DNA of 9,011 bases, taken from the NCBI GenBank assembly GCA_007129145.1, contig SKWC01000109.1, positions 1 to 9,011 of the forward strand, given 5' to 3'. Each line of letters begins with the position of its first letter. Positions within the stretch are counted from its first letter, which is position 1. The stretch comes from Rubritepida sp. Lineage in GTDB: Bacteria > Pseudomonadota > Alphaproteobacteria > Acetobacterales > Acetobacteraceae. A program made the translations under genes and the position numbers. Positions 1 through 6,088 of this stretch are shown piece after piece. The notes beneath the pieces are model-generated. The model had not been told where the DNA came from. It worked only from the letters and a program-made list of their open reading frames with translations, and ran no database searches.

Positions 1-306
1 CCCGATGTGCAGCGCATCCTGTTCAGCCTGATGCAGCGCGAAACCGAGGCGGCCTCGCTGCAGATGGGGCGCCTTGCGGTCGCGGCGCTGGGCCGCGACA
101 TCCCGATGCTGAGCCGGCCGCTGCGCCGCGCCGATTTCGTGGTGCTGAGCGCGCCCGACATCCCCGCGGTGCTGGTGGAGGGCGGCTTCATCTCGCACCC
201 GCGCGACGAGGCGCTGCTGGGCCAGCGGGCGCACCGCGCCCGGCTGGCCGCCGCGCTGACCGAGGCGGTGCACCGTTTACTCGCGGCGCCGGGGTCGGCC
301 GGCTGA
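1..306 (+). CDS. N-acetylmuramoyl-L-alanine amidase, C-terminal part (5' truncated by window edge)
   Basis: This is the last 101 residues of a zinc-dependent amidase of the Amidase_3 (AmiA/B/C) family, which cleaves the bond between N-acetylmuramic acid and L-alanine in peptidoglycan and acts in the periplasm during cell separation. Reading frame 1 is open from the first base. It shows the family's C-terminal signature: a helix resembling ILFSLMQRET near residues 6-15, then RRADFVVLSAPDIPAVLVEG around residues 42-61. Glu60 of the VLVE motif is expected to be the conserved catalytic/zinc-associated glutamate, followed by GGFISHP and a final helix. The zinc histidines, any signal peptide and any targeting domain lie outside the window, so the exact paralogue (AmiC-like or other) cannot be named. 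The short tail after the last helix is usual for the family. The next gene starts 82 bases downstream and appears to have its own promoter. Confidence 0.9.
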   Translation, partial: PDVQRILFSLMQRETEAASLQMGRLAVAALGRDIPMLSRPLRRADFVVLSAPDIPAVLVEGGFISHPRDEALLGQRAHRARLAAALTEAVHRLLAAPGSAG

Positions 307-369
307 AGCCTGCGGGTTGACGCGCATCGCCCGCCGCTGTCACGAAACCATGCATGTGGCGCGGCGCGC

Positions 370-388
370 CGGCCGCTAGCGTCGCGCT
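370..388 (+). promoter_or_regulatory. Possible -10 element and leaderless start of the HD-domain gene
   Basis: No purine-rich Shine-Dalgarno sequence precedes the ATG at 389. Instead a TAGCGT hexamer (376-381; it matches the T, A and final T of a TATAAT box) lies 7 bases before the start codon, the spacing expected if transcription begins at or next to the ATG. No good -35 hexamer sits 17 bases upstream. A TTGACG at 317-322 is too far from TAGCGT to pair with it and has no convincing -10 partner of its own. The call is tentative. Confidence 0.25.
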
Positions 389-973
389 ATGCATGACCCG
401 CACCCCGACGTCCTCGACCGCATCCGCCACCTGCTGGAGGTCCGCGCCGACGGCGCCTACGGCCTGGCCGGCGTCACCCAGAAGGAGCACGCGCTGCAGG
501 CCGCCTGGGCCGCCGAGCGCGACGGCGCCCCGGAGGCGCTGGTGGCCGCGGCGCTGCTGCACGACATCGGGCACCTGGTGCATGAGCTGGGCGAAAATCC
601 GGCCGCGCAGGGCGTGGACGACCGGCACGAGGCGCTGGGCCATGCCTGGCTGTGCGCGCATTTCGCCCCCGAGGTGACCGAGCCGGTGCGGCTGCATGTG
701 GCGGCCAAGCGCTATCTGTGCGGCGCCGAGCCCGACTACTTCGACCGCCTCTCGCCCGACAGCGTGCGCAGCCTGGCGCTGCAGGGCGGGCCGATGGACG
801 GGGCCGGGCAGGCCGCCTTCCTGGCGCGGCCGGGCGCCGCGGATGCGGTGCGGCTGCGCCGCTGGGACGAGGCGGCGAAGGTACCGGGCCTCGCCACCCC
901 GCCGGTGGGCCATTTCCTGCGCCATGTGGCGGCCTGCCTGCGGCCGGCGGCGGACGGTCCGGATGCGGAATAA
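389..973 (+). CDS. HD-domain protein of the PhnZ/TmpB-like diiron oxygenase group
   Basis: This 194-residue soluble protein has no signal peptide or membrane segment and closely follows the layout of PhnZ/TmpB, HD-fold enzymes that use a mixed-valent diiron centre and O2 to cleave C-P bonds of hydroxylated phosphonates. Candidate metal ligands are His34 (VTQKEH), His58-Asp59 (LLHDIGH), His80 (DDRHE), His103 (HVAAKRY) and Asp160 (RRWDE). Tyr24, His62 and the substrate-pocket HVAAKRYL motif with Lys107 are also present. From memory of PhnZ, Tyr24 is followed three residues later by an active-site glutamate; here that position is Ala27 (AYGLAGVTQ). The substrate may therefore differ, or the activity may be lost. 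No phosphonate transport or hydroxylase gene is nearby, so the physiological role is unknown. The ATG at 389 is the natural start; it lacks an SD and may be leaderless. A PhnZ-like fold is well supported; oxygenase activity is inference. The alternative is a plain HD phosphohydrolase. Confidence 0.85.
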   Translation: MHDPHPDVLDRIRHLLEVRADGAYGLAGVTQKEHALQAAWAAERDGAPEALVAAALLHDIGHLVHELGENPAAQGVDDRHEALGHAWLCAHFAPEVTEPVRLHVAAKRYLCGAEPDYFDRLSPDSVRSLALQGGPMDGAGQAAFLARPGAADAVRLRRWDEAAKVPGLATPPVGHFLRHVAACLRPAADGPDAE

Positions 974-1025
974 CTTTTCGTCAACCTTTCTGGAGGCATG
1001 AATCCGTCGTTGTTCCACATGTCGG
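974..1025 (+). promoter_or_regulatory. AT-richer leader before the cadherin/DUF4214 gene
   Basis: This 52-base gap is visibly richer in A/T than its surroundings and follows the stop of the HD gene. It contains TTTTCG (975-980) and, 17 bases on, ATGAAT (998-1003), a weak -35/-10-like pair, as well as a GGAGG at 992-996. The GGAGG is only one base from an ATG at 998 in a different frame, and 29 bases from the first ATG of the real gene. A promoter or leader is plausible but not proven. Confidence 0.2.
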
Positions 1026-2633
1026 ATGGGAACCATGGGCCTCATCGCCACCTCGGGGAGCCTCCCCGCCACCATTGTCGAGGACACCGACCCCTGGGAG
1101 TGGATGGGGGTGCTGCAACTGCTCGCCAACCCCGCCGAGGTCCGCTTCATGGACATATACGGCTTCGGGGAGAATTTCTTCGACGCGCGGTTCGATGCCG
1201 CCACCGGGCTGATTTACATCACCCCGCTCGCGCGGATCAGCCTGCAGACCTTCCAGGACCTCGGGATGGCACCCGAGATCAGCTTCACCCTGCGCTTCTT
1301 CTTGACCAACGACACGGTGGCCTACAGCGCCACCACCTTCACGGTGACGGTGGTCGGCCACAACCAGGACGTCATCCCGCCGCAGGCGCTGGAGTTCGCC
1401 ACCGGCGGCGAGGTGCAGGCCGGGCTGGAGGGGGCGGTGATCGGGCGACTGCAGGTCACCGACCCGGACACCGAAACGGGCTTCATCTTCACCATCGGCG
1501 ACAGCCACGCCTGGATGTTCGAGGTGGTGGACTACGAGCTGCGGCTGCGCCCCGGCATGGCAGTGGACCTCGCCGACGGGCCGGTGATGCACATTCCCAT
1601 CACCGTCTCGGACGGCAGCCAGTCCCAGGCCTTCCTGCTGCCCATCACGGTGCTGCCCGACCCCGCCATCGGCAACGAGCCCATCAACCTGCTGGTGCCC
1701 GGCATGGAGGTGGCGGGGCTGCGCTGGGCCTCCGCCGACCGGGTCGCGGGCTTCGTGCCCATCTGGGAGGTGGATTCGGTGAGCCGCGGCGGCGAACTGA
1801 TGCGCCTCGACACGCGCCGCGGCGAGTCCGTGTGGTTCGAGGAGCCGGTGCTGCTCGACCTCACCAGCGGCTATGTGGATTTCCGCGCCAACAGCCCCGC
1901 GGCGCGCATGTGGCTCGCCTGGGAGACCGTGCTCGACCGCCCGCCCAACCTGCGCGAGATGGCAAGCAGCACGCACCGCATGGCGCTGGACGGGCTGACC
2001 GAGGTCACCTTCATCCGCTGGCTGGTCGAGAGCAGCCCGGAAAGCGCGACGCTGCGCGCCATGAACAACCGCGACTTCGTGACCGCCATCTACGAGCACT
2101 CGAGCCCGTTCTTCATCGGCGAGTCCGCCATCAACTGGCACGCCGGCCGGCTCGACAACGGCATCGTGCAGCGCTGGGAGTTCGTGCGCGACATCATGAA
2201 CTGGCGCACCCGCTTCGACGACTTCGCCCGAGCGGTGGATGACGGATTCTACGTGCCGCGGCTGCACGTGACCGAGATCGGCGCGCTGCGGCTGCTGGGG
2301 ATGGACCAGCGGCTCGGCGCCGACACATGGGAATGGTATCTGGGAATCAGCAACGGCAGCCGCAGCCTGCTGCAGCTGGCGCAGGAGGTGGGCGCCACCG
2401 ATGCCTTCTTCCAGAAATGGGCGCCGCTGGGCTGGAACGGCTTCCTGTCGGGCTTCTATGAGCAGGCGCTCGGCCGGCCGCTGTCCCAGGTCGAGCTCGA
2501 CTGGTGGTTCGAGGGCGTGCAGACGGGGCGGGCGAACATCGCGACCTTCATGACCAATGTGGTCAACGCGATGTCCGCCGAGGCACCGCTGCGCCAACTG
2601 CCCGAGGGCAGCATGTTCGACGTCGTCTGGTAG
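1026..2633 (+). CDS. Cadherin-like repeat protein with tandem DUF4214-like units
   Basis: This is a 535-residue protein of unproven function. Residues about 12-110 and 118-210 form two beta-rich cadherin-like segments: the first ends FTVTVV and the second has VTDPDTE, then HIPITVSDG and ITVL strands. Residues about 215-290 form another beta-rich linker. From about 292 to 517 there are four degenerate helical units starting near residues 292, 349, 416 and 471, each built as aromatic-rich helix, (L)GRP-like turn, E/D-x-x-W-(W/H/Y) and G-rich turn. The last one (GFLSGFYEQALGRPLSQVEL, then DWW and TGRAN) is the clearest DUF4214 unit. DUF4214 is common in large secreted or surface proteins of proteobacteria, often type I secreted. 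No signal peptide is visible and no RTX glycine-rich nonapeptides are seen. A stop at 999-1001 limits this frame, so the start is ATG 1026 or ATG 1035; the latter follows a GGATGGG. It is convergent with the DUF2189 gene, 9 bases away. Confidence 0.85.
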   Translation: MGTMGLIATSGSLPATIVEDTDPWEWMGVLQLLANPAEVRFMDIYGFGENFFDARFDAATGLIYITPLARISLQTFQDLGMAPEISFTLRFFLTNDTVAYSATTFTVTVVGHNQDVIPPQALEFATGGEVQAGLEGAVIGRLQVTDPDTETGFIFTIGDSHAWMFEVVDYELRLRPGMAVDLADGPVMHIPITVSDGSQSQAFLLPITVLPDPAIGNEPINLLVPGMEVAGLRWASADRVAGFVPIWEVDSVSRGGELMRLDTRRGESVWFEEPVLLDLTSGYVDFRANSPAARMWLAWETVLDRPPNLREMASSTHRMALDGLTEVTFIRWLVESSPESATLRAMNNRDFVTAIYEHSSPFFIGESAINWHAGRLDNGIVQRWEFVRDIMNWRTRFDDFARAVDDGFYVPRLHVTEIGALRLLGMDQRLGADTWEWYLGISNGSRSLLQLAQEVGATDAFFQKWAPLGWNGFLSGFYEQALGRPLSQVELDWWFEGVQTGRANIATFMTNVVNAMSAEAPLRQLPEGSMFDVVW

Positions 2634-2642
2634 GACGCGCGC

Positions 2643-3443
2643 TCAGCGCTCCACCAGGTCCTTGTAGGCGTGCCAGGTGGCGTGGCCGATCAGCGGCAGC
2701 GCCACCACGAGGCCGAGGAACAGCGGCGCCAGCGCGAGGCCCGTGAACACCACGATCAGCCCCGCCCACAGCGCCATGGCGCGCCAGTTCTCCATGACCG
2801 CCTGAATCGAGACGGTCACCGCCTCCAGAAAGGACACATCCTCGCGGTCAACAAGCATGGGGAAGGACACGGCCGAGACGGCGAAGGTCACGGCAGCCAG
2901 CGCGAAGCCGAAGCCGGTCCCCACCACCAGGAAGGGGAACAGCTGCGGCGACTGCAGCATGGCGAAGGGCAGCTCCACGAGGCTGGGCGCGAAGTTGATG
3001 CCGAAGAACAGCATGAAGATCAGCCCGGCGATGCGCACCCAGAACAGGTGGATCACCAGCAGCAGCGCACCCATCATGGCGATCTGGATGCCGTTCCGCC
3101 GGAAGCCGCCCATCGCCTCTGCCAGGGTGGGGGATTCGCCGGCCTGGCGGCGGCGGCTGGTCTCATACAGGCCCGCCGCGAGCAGCGGCGCCATGATGAA
3201 GAAGCCCGCGGTGGCCGGTAGGATGGCCCAGGCGGTGCCGACTTCGAACAGCAGCAGCGCCAGGATCCAGCCCAGCAGGGTCAGCACCGCGCCGTAGCTC
3301 AGGCTGATCGCCTTGTTGGCCATCATGTCGCGCCAACCCAGCGTCAGCCAGGTCCAGGGGCGGTCGGTGGCGATGCGGCGAACCCGCGGCGCCGGCGCGG
3401 CGAGCTGATCCGTGGGCGCTGCTGGGGTGGTGTCGGTGGTCAT
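2643..3443 (-). CDS. DUF2189 family multi-pass inner-membrane protein
   Basis: This 266-residue integral membrane protein matches the DUF2189 family, whose function is unknown. A Pro/Ala-rich cytoplasmic N-terminus (residues 1-20) is followed by RRIATDRPWTWLTLGWRDM, a motif typical of the family. Hydrophobic segments lie at about 47-68, 72-93, 119-150 (probably two helices or one long one), 168-195 and 218-250. The end, GHATWHAYKDLVER, is the characteristic C-terminus. The frame is open further upstream to an ATG at 3560, but that extension is not family-like, would run through the FNR box, and lacks an SD. The ATG at 3443, preceded by AGGCAAGG on this strand, is preferred. It is divergent from ccoN, and its upstream region contains the FNR site and a TATAGG hexamer, so oxygen-dependent expression is possible. 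Confidence 0.85.
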   Translation of the reverse strand: MTTDTTPAAPTDQLAAPAPRVRRIATDRPWTWLTLGWRDMMANKAISLSYGAVLTLLGWILALLLFEVGTAWAILPATAGFFIMAPLLAAGLYETSRRRQAGESPTLAEAMGGFRRNGIQIAMMGALLLVIHLFWVRIAGLIFMLFFGINFAPSLVELPFAMLQSPQLFPFLVVGTGFGFALAAVTFAVSAVSFPMLVDREDVSFLEAVTVSIQAVMENWRAMALWAGLIVVFTGLALAPLFLGLVVALPLIGHATWHAYKDLVER

Positions 3444-3480
3444 GCCTTGCCTGCCGTGCCTGTCCTCGATCGTGGACAAG

Positions 3481-3486
3481 CCTATA
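3481..3486 (-). promoter_or_regulatory. Candidate -10 element for the DUF2189 gene
   Basis: On the minus strand these bases read TATAGG, 4 of 6 matches to TATAAT and one of the few A/T-rich spots in the region. Its centre lies 34 bases from the centre of the FNR box, close to the 32 expected for a class II FNR-activated promoter (activator centred near -41.5). The implied transcript would start about 30 bases before the ATG at 3443. This is inference from spacing only. Confidence 0.35.
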
Positions 3487-3510
3487 GCACCGGCCAAGCG
3501 GTTCCTGCGC

Positions 3511-3524
3511 TTGATCCACATCAA
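3511..3524. promoter_or_regulatory. FNR/FnrL/FixK-type binding site upstream of ccoN
   Basis: The sequence TTGATCCACATCAA is an exact match to the TTGAT-N4-ATCAA consensus for FNR-family regulators (Fnr, FnrL, Anr, FixK). In alphaproteobacteria, cco/fix operons are commonly activated from such a site when oxygen is low. It lies 92 bases before the ccoN start codon. If it works as a class II site, transcription would begin near 3559, leaving a leader of about 58 bases. The half-sites are perfectly symmetric, so the site could act in either direction, including toward the DUF2189 gene. The -10 on the ccoN side is weak: GATGCT at 3542-3547 or TTGCTT at 3547-3552. Confidence 0.9.
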
Positions 3525-3616
3525 GGACGTTGCGAGGGTGGGATGCTTGCTTCGTCGCATGGATCGGCGCGCGGCCCCACGGCCGTGCGCCCCGAGTGCC
3601 GAGGAAGGACAAGCAG

Positions 3617-5125
3617 ATGGCCATCGCGAGCGCCGCCGGATCGACGGGCGCCCCAGTCGCGCGCCCAGCGCCCACCTATGTCGAGGGGCCGATCCGGGCC
3701 TTCGCCATCGCGATCATGTTCTGGGGCATCGTGGGCTTCCTGATGGGAGTCATCATCGCCTCCCAGCTCGCCTGGCCGCTGCTGAACCTCGATCTGGAAT
3801 GGACGAGTTTCGGCCGGCTGCGGCCGGTGCACACCAGCGCGGTGATCTTCGCCTTCGGCGGCAACGCGCTGCTGGGCACCAGCCTCTACATCGTGCAGCG
3901 CACCAGCCGTGCGAGGCTGTACGGCGGCGAGGAGATGGGCTGGTTCCTGTTCTGGTCCTACCAGTTCTTCATCGTCTCGGCGGCGCTGAGCTACGTCCTG
4001 GGCTACACCCAGGGCAAGGAATACGCCGAGCCCGAGTGGTTCATCGACATCTTCCTGACCGTCGTCTGGGTGATCTACCTGGTCGCCTTCGTGGGCACGC
4101 TGATGCGCCGCGAGGAGCCGCACATCTACGTCGCGAACTGGTTCTTCCTGGCGTTCATCATCACGGTCGCGATGCTGCACATCGGGAACAACATCTCGAT
4201 CCCGATCCACTGGGGCAGCGGCTTCTCCTACTCGGCGCCCGCCGGCGTGCAGGGGGCGATGATCCAGTGGTGGTACGGCCACAATGCGGTGGGCTTCTTC
4301 CTGACCGCGGGCTTCCTGGGCATGATGTACTACTTCATCCCGAAGCAGGCGAACCGGCCGATCTACAGCTACCGGCTGTCCATCGTGCACTTCTGGTCGA
4401 TCATCTTCCTCTACATCTGGGCGGGCCCGCACCACCTGCACTACACCGCCCTGCCCGACTGGGCGCAGACGCTGGGCATGGTGTTCTCAGTCATGCTGTG
4501 GATGCCCTCCTGGGGCGGCATGATCAACGGGATCATGACGCTGTCGGGCGCGTGGGACAAACTCCGCACCGACCCGGGGCTGCGCTTCTCGGTCACCGCC
4601 GTCGCCTTCTACGGCATGTCCACCTTCGAAGGCCCGGTGATGTCCATCCGGGCGGTGAACAGCCTGTCGCACTACACCGACTGGACGGTCGGGCATGTGC
4701 ATTCGGGCGCGCTGGGTTGGAACGGGCTGATCACCTTCGGCGCGCTGTACTGGCTGGTGCCGGTGCTGTGGTCGCGGGCGCGGATGTACAGCACCAAGCT
4801 GATCGAGTGGCACTTCTGGTTGGCCACCATCGGCATCGTTCTCTACATCACCGCGATGTGGGTCTCGGGCATCATGCAGGGCCTCATGTGGCGCGCCTAT
4901 GATGAGCTGGGCTTCCTCCAATACAGCTTCATCGAGACCGTCGAGGCGATGCACCCCTACTACGCGATCCGGGTGCTGGGCGGCGTCCTCTACCTGACCG
5001 GCGCGCTGCTGATGGCCTGGAACATGTACAAGACCATCACGGTGGGCGTGGCCCCAGAGGCGCTGGGCGAGGCGCAGCGCGCCCCCGCCCCCGCCGCCCG
5101 ACCCGCCGCAGCCCCCGCCGAGTGA
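3617..5125 (+). CDS. ccoN: cbb3-type cytochrome c oxidase subunit I
   Basis: This is the 502-residue catalytic subunit of the cbb3 oxidase, a multi-span (about 12-helix) inner-membrane protein that reduces O2 to water at a heme b3-CuB centre and contributes to proton pumping. His72 (RPVHTS) and His362 are the expected low-spin heme b ligands. His222 (WWYGHN), His272 and His273 (GPHHLHY) are the CuB ligands, Tyr266 (FLYIW) is the expected cross-linked tyrosine, and His360 of GHVHSG binds heme b3. Glu338 sits in the conserved STFEGP motif. All key residues are present and the length is normal. The ATG at 3617 is chosen over the in-frame ATG at 3530 because GAGGAAGGA lies 7 bases upstream, and because the extension would overlap the expected promoter and transcription start. 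The C-terminus ends in a Pro/Ala-rich tail (about residues 487-502) that is probably disordered. It is the first gene of the operon and lies downstream of the FNR box. Confidence 0.98.
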   Translation: MAIASAAGSTGAPVARPAPTYVEGPIRAFAIAIMFWGIVGFLMGVIIASQLAWPLLNLDLEWTSFGRLRPVHTSAVIFAFGGNALLGTSLYIVQRTSRARLYGGEEMGWFLFWSYQFFIVSAALSYVLGYTQGKEYAEPEWFIDIFLTVVWVIYLVAFVGTLMRREEPHIYVANWFFLAFIITVAMLHIGNNISIPIHWGSGFSYSAPAGVQGAMIQWWYGHNAVGFFLTAGFLGMMYYFIPKQANRPIYSYRLSIVHFWSIIFLYIWAGPHHLHYTALPDWAQTLGMVFSVMLWMPSWGGMINGIMTLSGAWDKLRTDPGLRFSVTAVAFYGMSTFEGPVMSIRAVNSLSHYTDWTVGHVHSGALGWNGLITFGALYWLVPVLWSRARMYSTKLIEWHFWLATIGIVLYITAMWVSGIMQGLMWRAYDELGFLQYSFIETVEAMHPYYAIRVLGGVLYLTGALLMAWNMYKTITVGVAPEALGEAQRAPAPAARPAAAPAE

Positions 5126-5139
5126 GAGGACAAGAGCCC

Positions 5140-5874
5140 ATGTTCAAGAAGTTCTCCCACGGCACCATTGAGCGCAACGTCATCCTGCTGGCGGTGCTGA
5201 CGCTAATCACCGTCTCGATCGGGGGTCTGGCGCAGATCGTGCCGCTGTTCACCGTCGAGACCACCATCGAGCGCGTACAGGGCATCCGCCCCTACACCCC
5301 GCTCGAGCTGATGGGGCGCAACATCTATGTGCGCGAGGGCTGCTACGCCTGCCACAGCCAGATGATCCGCCCCTTCCGCGACGAGCATGAGCGCTACGGC
5401 CACTACAGCCTCGCCGCCGAGAGCATGTACGACCGGCCCTTCCAATGGGGCTCCAAGCGCACCGGGCCGGATCTGGCGCGCGTCGGCGGGCGCTATTCGG
5501 ATGACTGGCACGCGGCGCATTTCCGCGACCCGCGGGCCCTGGTGCCCGGCAGCGTGATGCCACCCTACGGCTTCCTCGACCGCCCGCTGCGCGGCATCCA
5601 CAACATCGAGGCGCATCTGCGCACCCAGGCCGGCCTCGGCGTGCCCTACACCGCGGAGATGATCGCCAATGCCCGCGCCGACCTCCTGGCGCAGGCGCGG
5701 CCCGAGGCGGAGGGCAACGGCTTCGAGGAGCGCTATCCCAACGCCCGCCGCGCCGTCTTCGACGGCAACGCCGGCACGGTGACCGAAATGGACGCCATCA
5801 TCGCCTACATGCAGATGCTGGGCACGCTCGTGGATTTCCGCGACGTGACGCCCGAGCAGCTGCGCCAGCAGTGA
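5140..5874 (+). CDS. ccoO: cbb3-type cytochrome c oxidase subunit II (monoheme cytochrome c)
   Basis: This 244-residue subunit is anchored by one N-terminal membrane helix (about residues 12-35) and has a periplasmic cytochrome c domain that passes electrons from CcoP to CcoN. The heme c site is Cys68-Tyr-Ala-Cys-His72 within EGCYACHSQMIRPF, a family hallmark, and Met140 of PGSVMPPY is the expected axial ligand. FQWGSKRTGPDLARVGGRYS (residues 101-120) is the conserved stretch between them. A GTG at 5122 overlaps the ccoN stop and is in frame, but ATG 5140 is preferred: AGAGGA (5125-5130) lies 9 bases before it, and the resulting MFKKFSHGTIERN matches the usual N-terminus. The gene starts 14 bases after ccoN and is co-transcribed with it. 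Confidence 0.98.
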   Translation: MFKKFSHGTIERNVILLAVLTLITVSIGGLAQIVPLFTVETTIERVQGIRPYTPLELMGRNIYVREGCYACHSQMIRPFRDEHERYGHYSLAAESMYDRPFQWGSKRTGPDLARVGGRYSDDWHAAHFRDPRALVPGSVMPPYGFLDRPLRGIHNIEAHLRTQAGLGVPYTAEMIANARADLLAQARPEAEGNGFEERYPNARRAVFDGNAGTVTEMDAIIAYMQMLGTLVDFRDVTPEQLRQQ

Positions 5875-5887
5875 GGGGGCCCGCGCC

Positions 5888-6073
5888 ATGGCCGATCTGC
5901 AACCGCTGTTCTCCACCCTCTGGGTCGTCTGGTTCTTCGTGCTGTTCGGCGGGATCCTGATCTGGGTGCTCGCTCCCTCGCGCCGCGGCGAATGGCGCCG
6001 GCATGGCGAGATGGTGCTGCGCGACGATGACCAGCCCGAACGCCCCGCGCCCACCGACCCCAAGACCCGCTGA
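5888..6073 (+). CDS. ccoQ: cbb3-type cytochrome c oxidase subunit IV (CcoQ)
   Basis: This is a 61-residue small membrane protein with one helix at about residues 8-29 (STLWVVWFFVLFGGILIWVL) and a short charged cytoplasmic tail. Position between ccoO and ccoP, size and the W-F-x-x-F-x-G-I-x-x-W-x-x-x-P pattern (ending in APSRR) identify CcoQ, which is not catalytic and is thought to stabilise the assembled oxidase or its interaction with CcoP. A GAGGGGG run at 5873-5879, overlapping the ccoO stop, lies about 8 bases before the ATG. Sequence conservation in this family is low, so the call rests largely on context and topology. Confidence 0.93.
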   Translation: MADLQPLFSTLWVVWFFVLFGGILIWVLAPSRRGEWRRHGEMVLRDDDQPERPAPTDPKTR

Positions 6074-6088
6074 AGGAAGGCACGACGG

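Noticed and set aside
317..345. TTGACG (317-322) as a -35 element for the HD gene
   Set aside because: No acceptable -10 hexamer lies 16-18 bases downstream (the expected place reads TCACGA), so it is not a supported promoter.
188..1204. Minus-strand 338-codon frame across the amidase, the HD gene and the start of the DUF4214 gene
   Set aside because: It spans three unrelated plus-strand coding regions and has low-complexity Ala/Arg/Gly composition; it is a shadow frame.
998..2242. Plus-strand 414-codon frame starting at the ATG after GGAGG
   Set aside because: It overlaps the DUF4214 gene in another frame, is dominated by Arg, Gly, His and Ala, has no domain, and its GGAGG is too close (1 base) to the ATG.
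981..2597. Long minus-strand open frame (538 codons) antisense to the cadherin/DUF4214 gene
   Set aside because: Its translation is His/Gly/Val/Arg-rich with no recognisable domain, and it mirrors the codon pattern of the plus-strand gene; such frames are expected in GC-rich DNA.
2598..2611. CTGCCC-GA-GGGCAG inverted repeat near the end of the DUF4214 gene
   Set aside because: It lies inside coding sequence, its loop is too short, and no T-run follows in either direction, so it is not a credible terminator.
3530..3616. ATG at 3530 as the ccoN start
   Set aside because: It begins only 5 bases after the FNR box, inside the expected promoter and transcription start, and the extra 29 residues are not CcoN-like; ATG 3617 has a strong SD.
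5122..5139. GTG at 5122 as the ccoO start, overlapping the ccoN stop
   Set aside because: It adds six residues not typical of CcoO, while ATG 5140 has a well-spaced AGAGGA and gives the conserved N-terminus.
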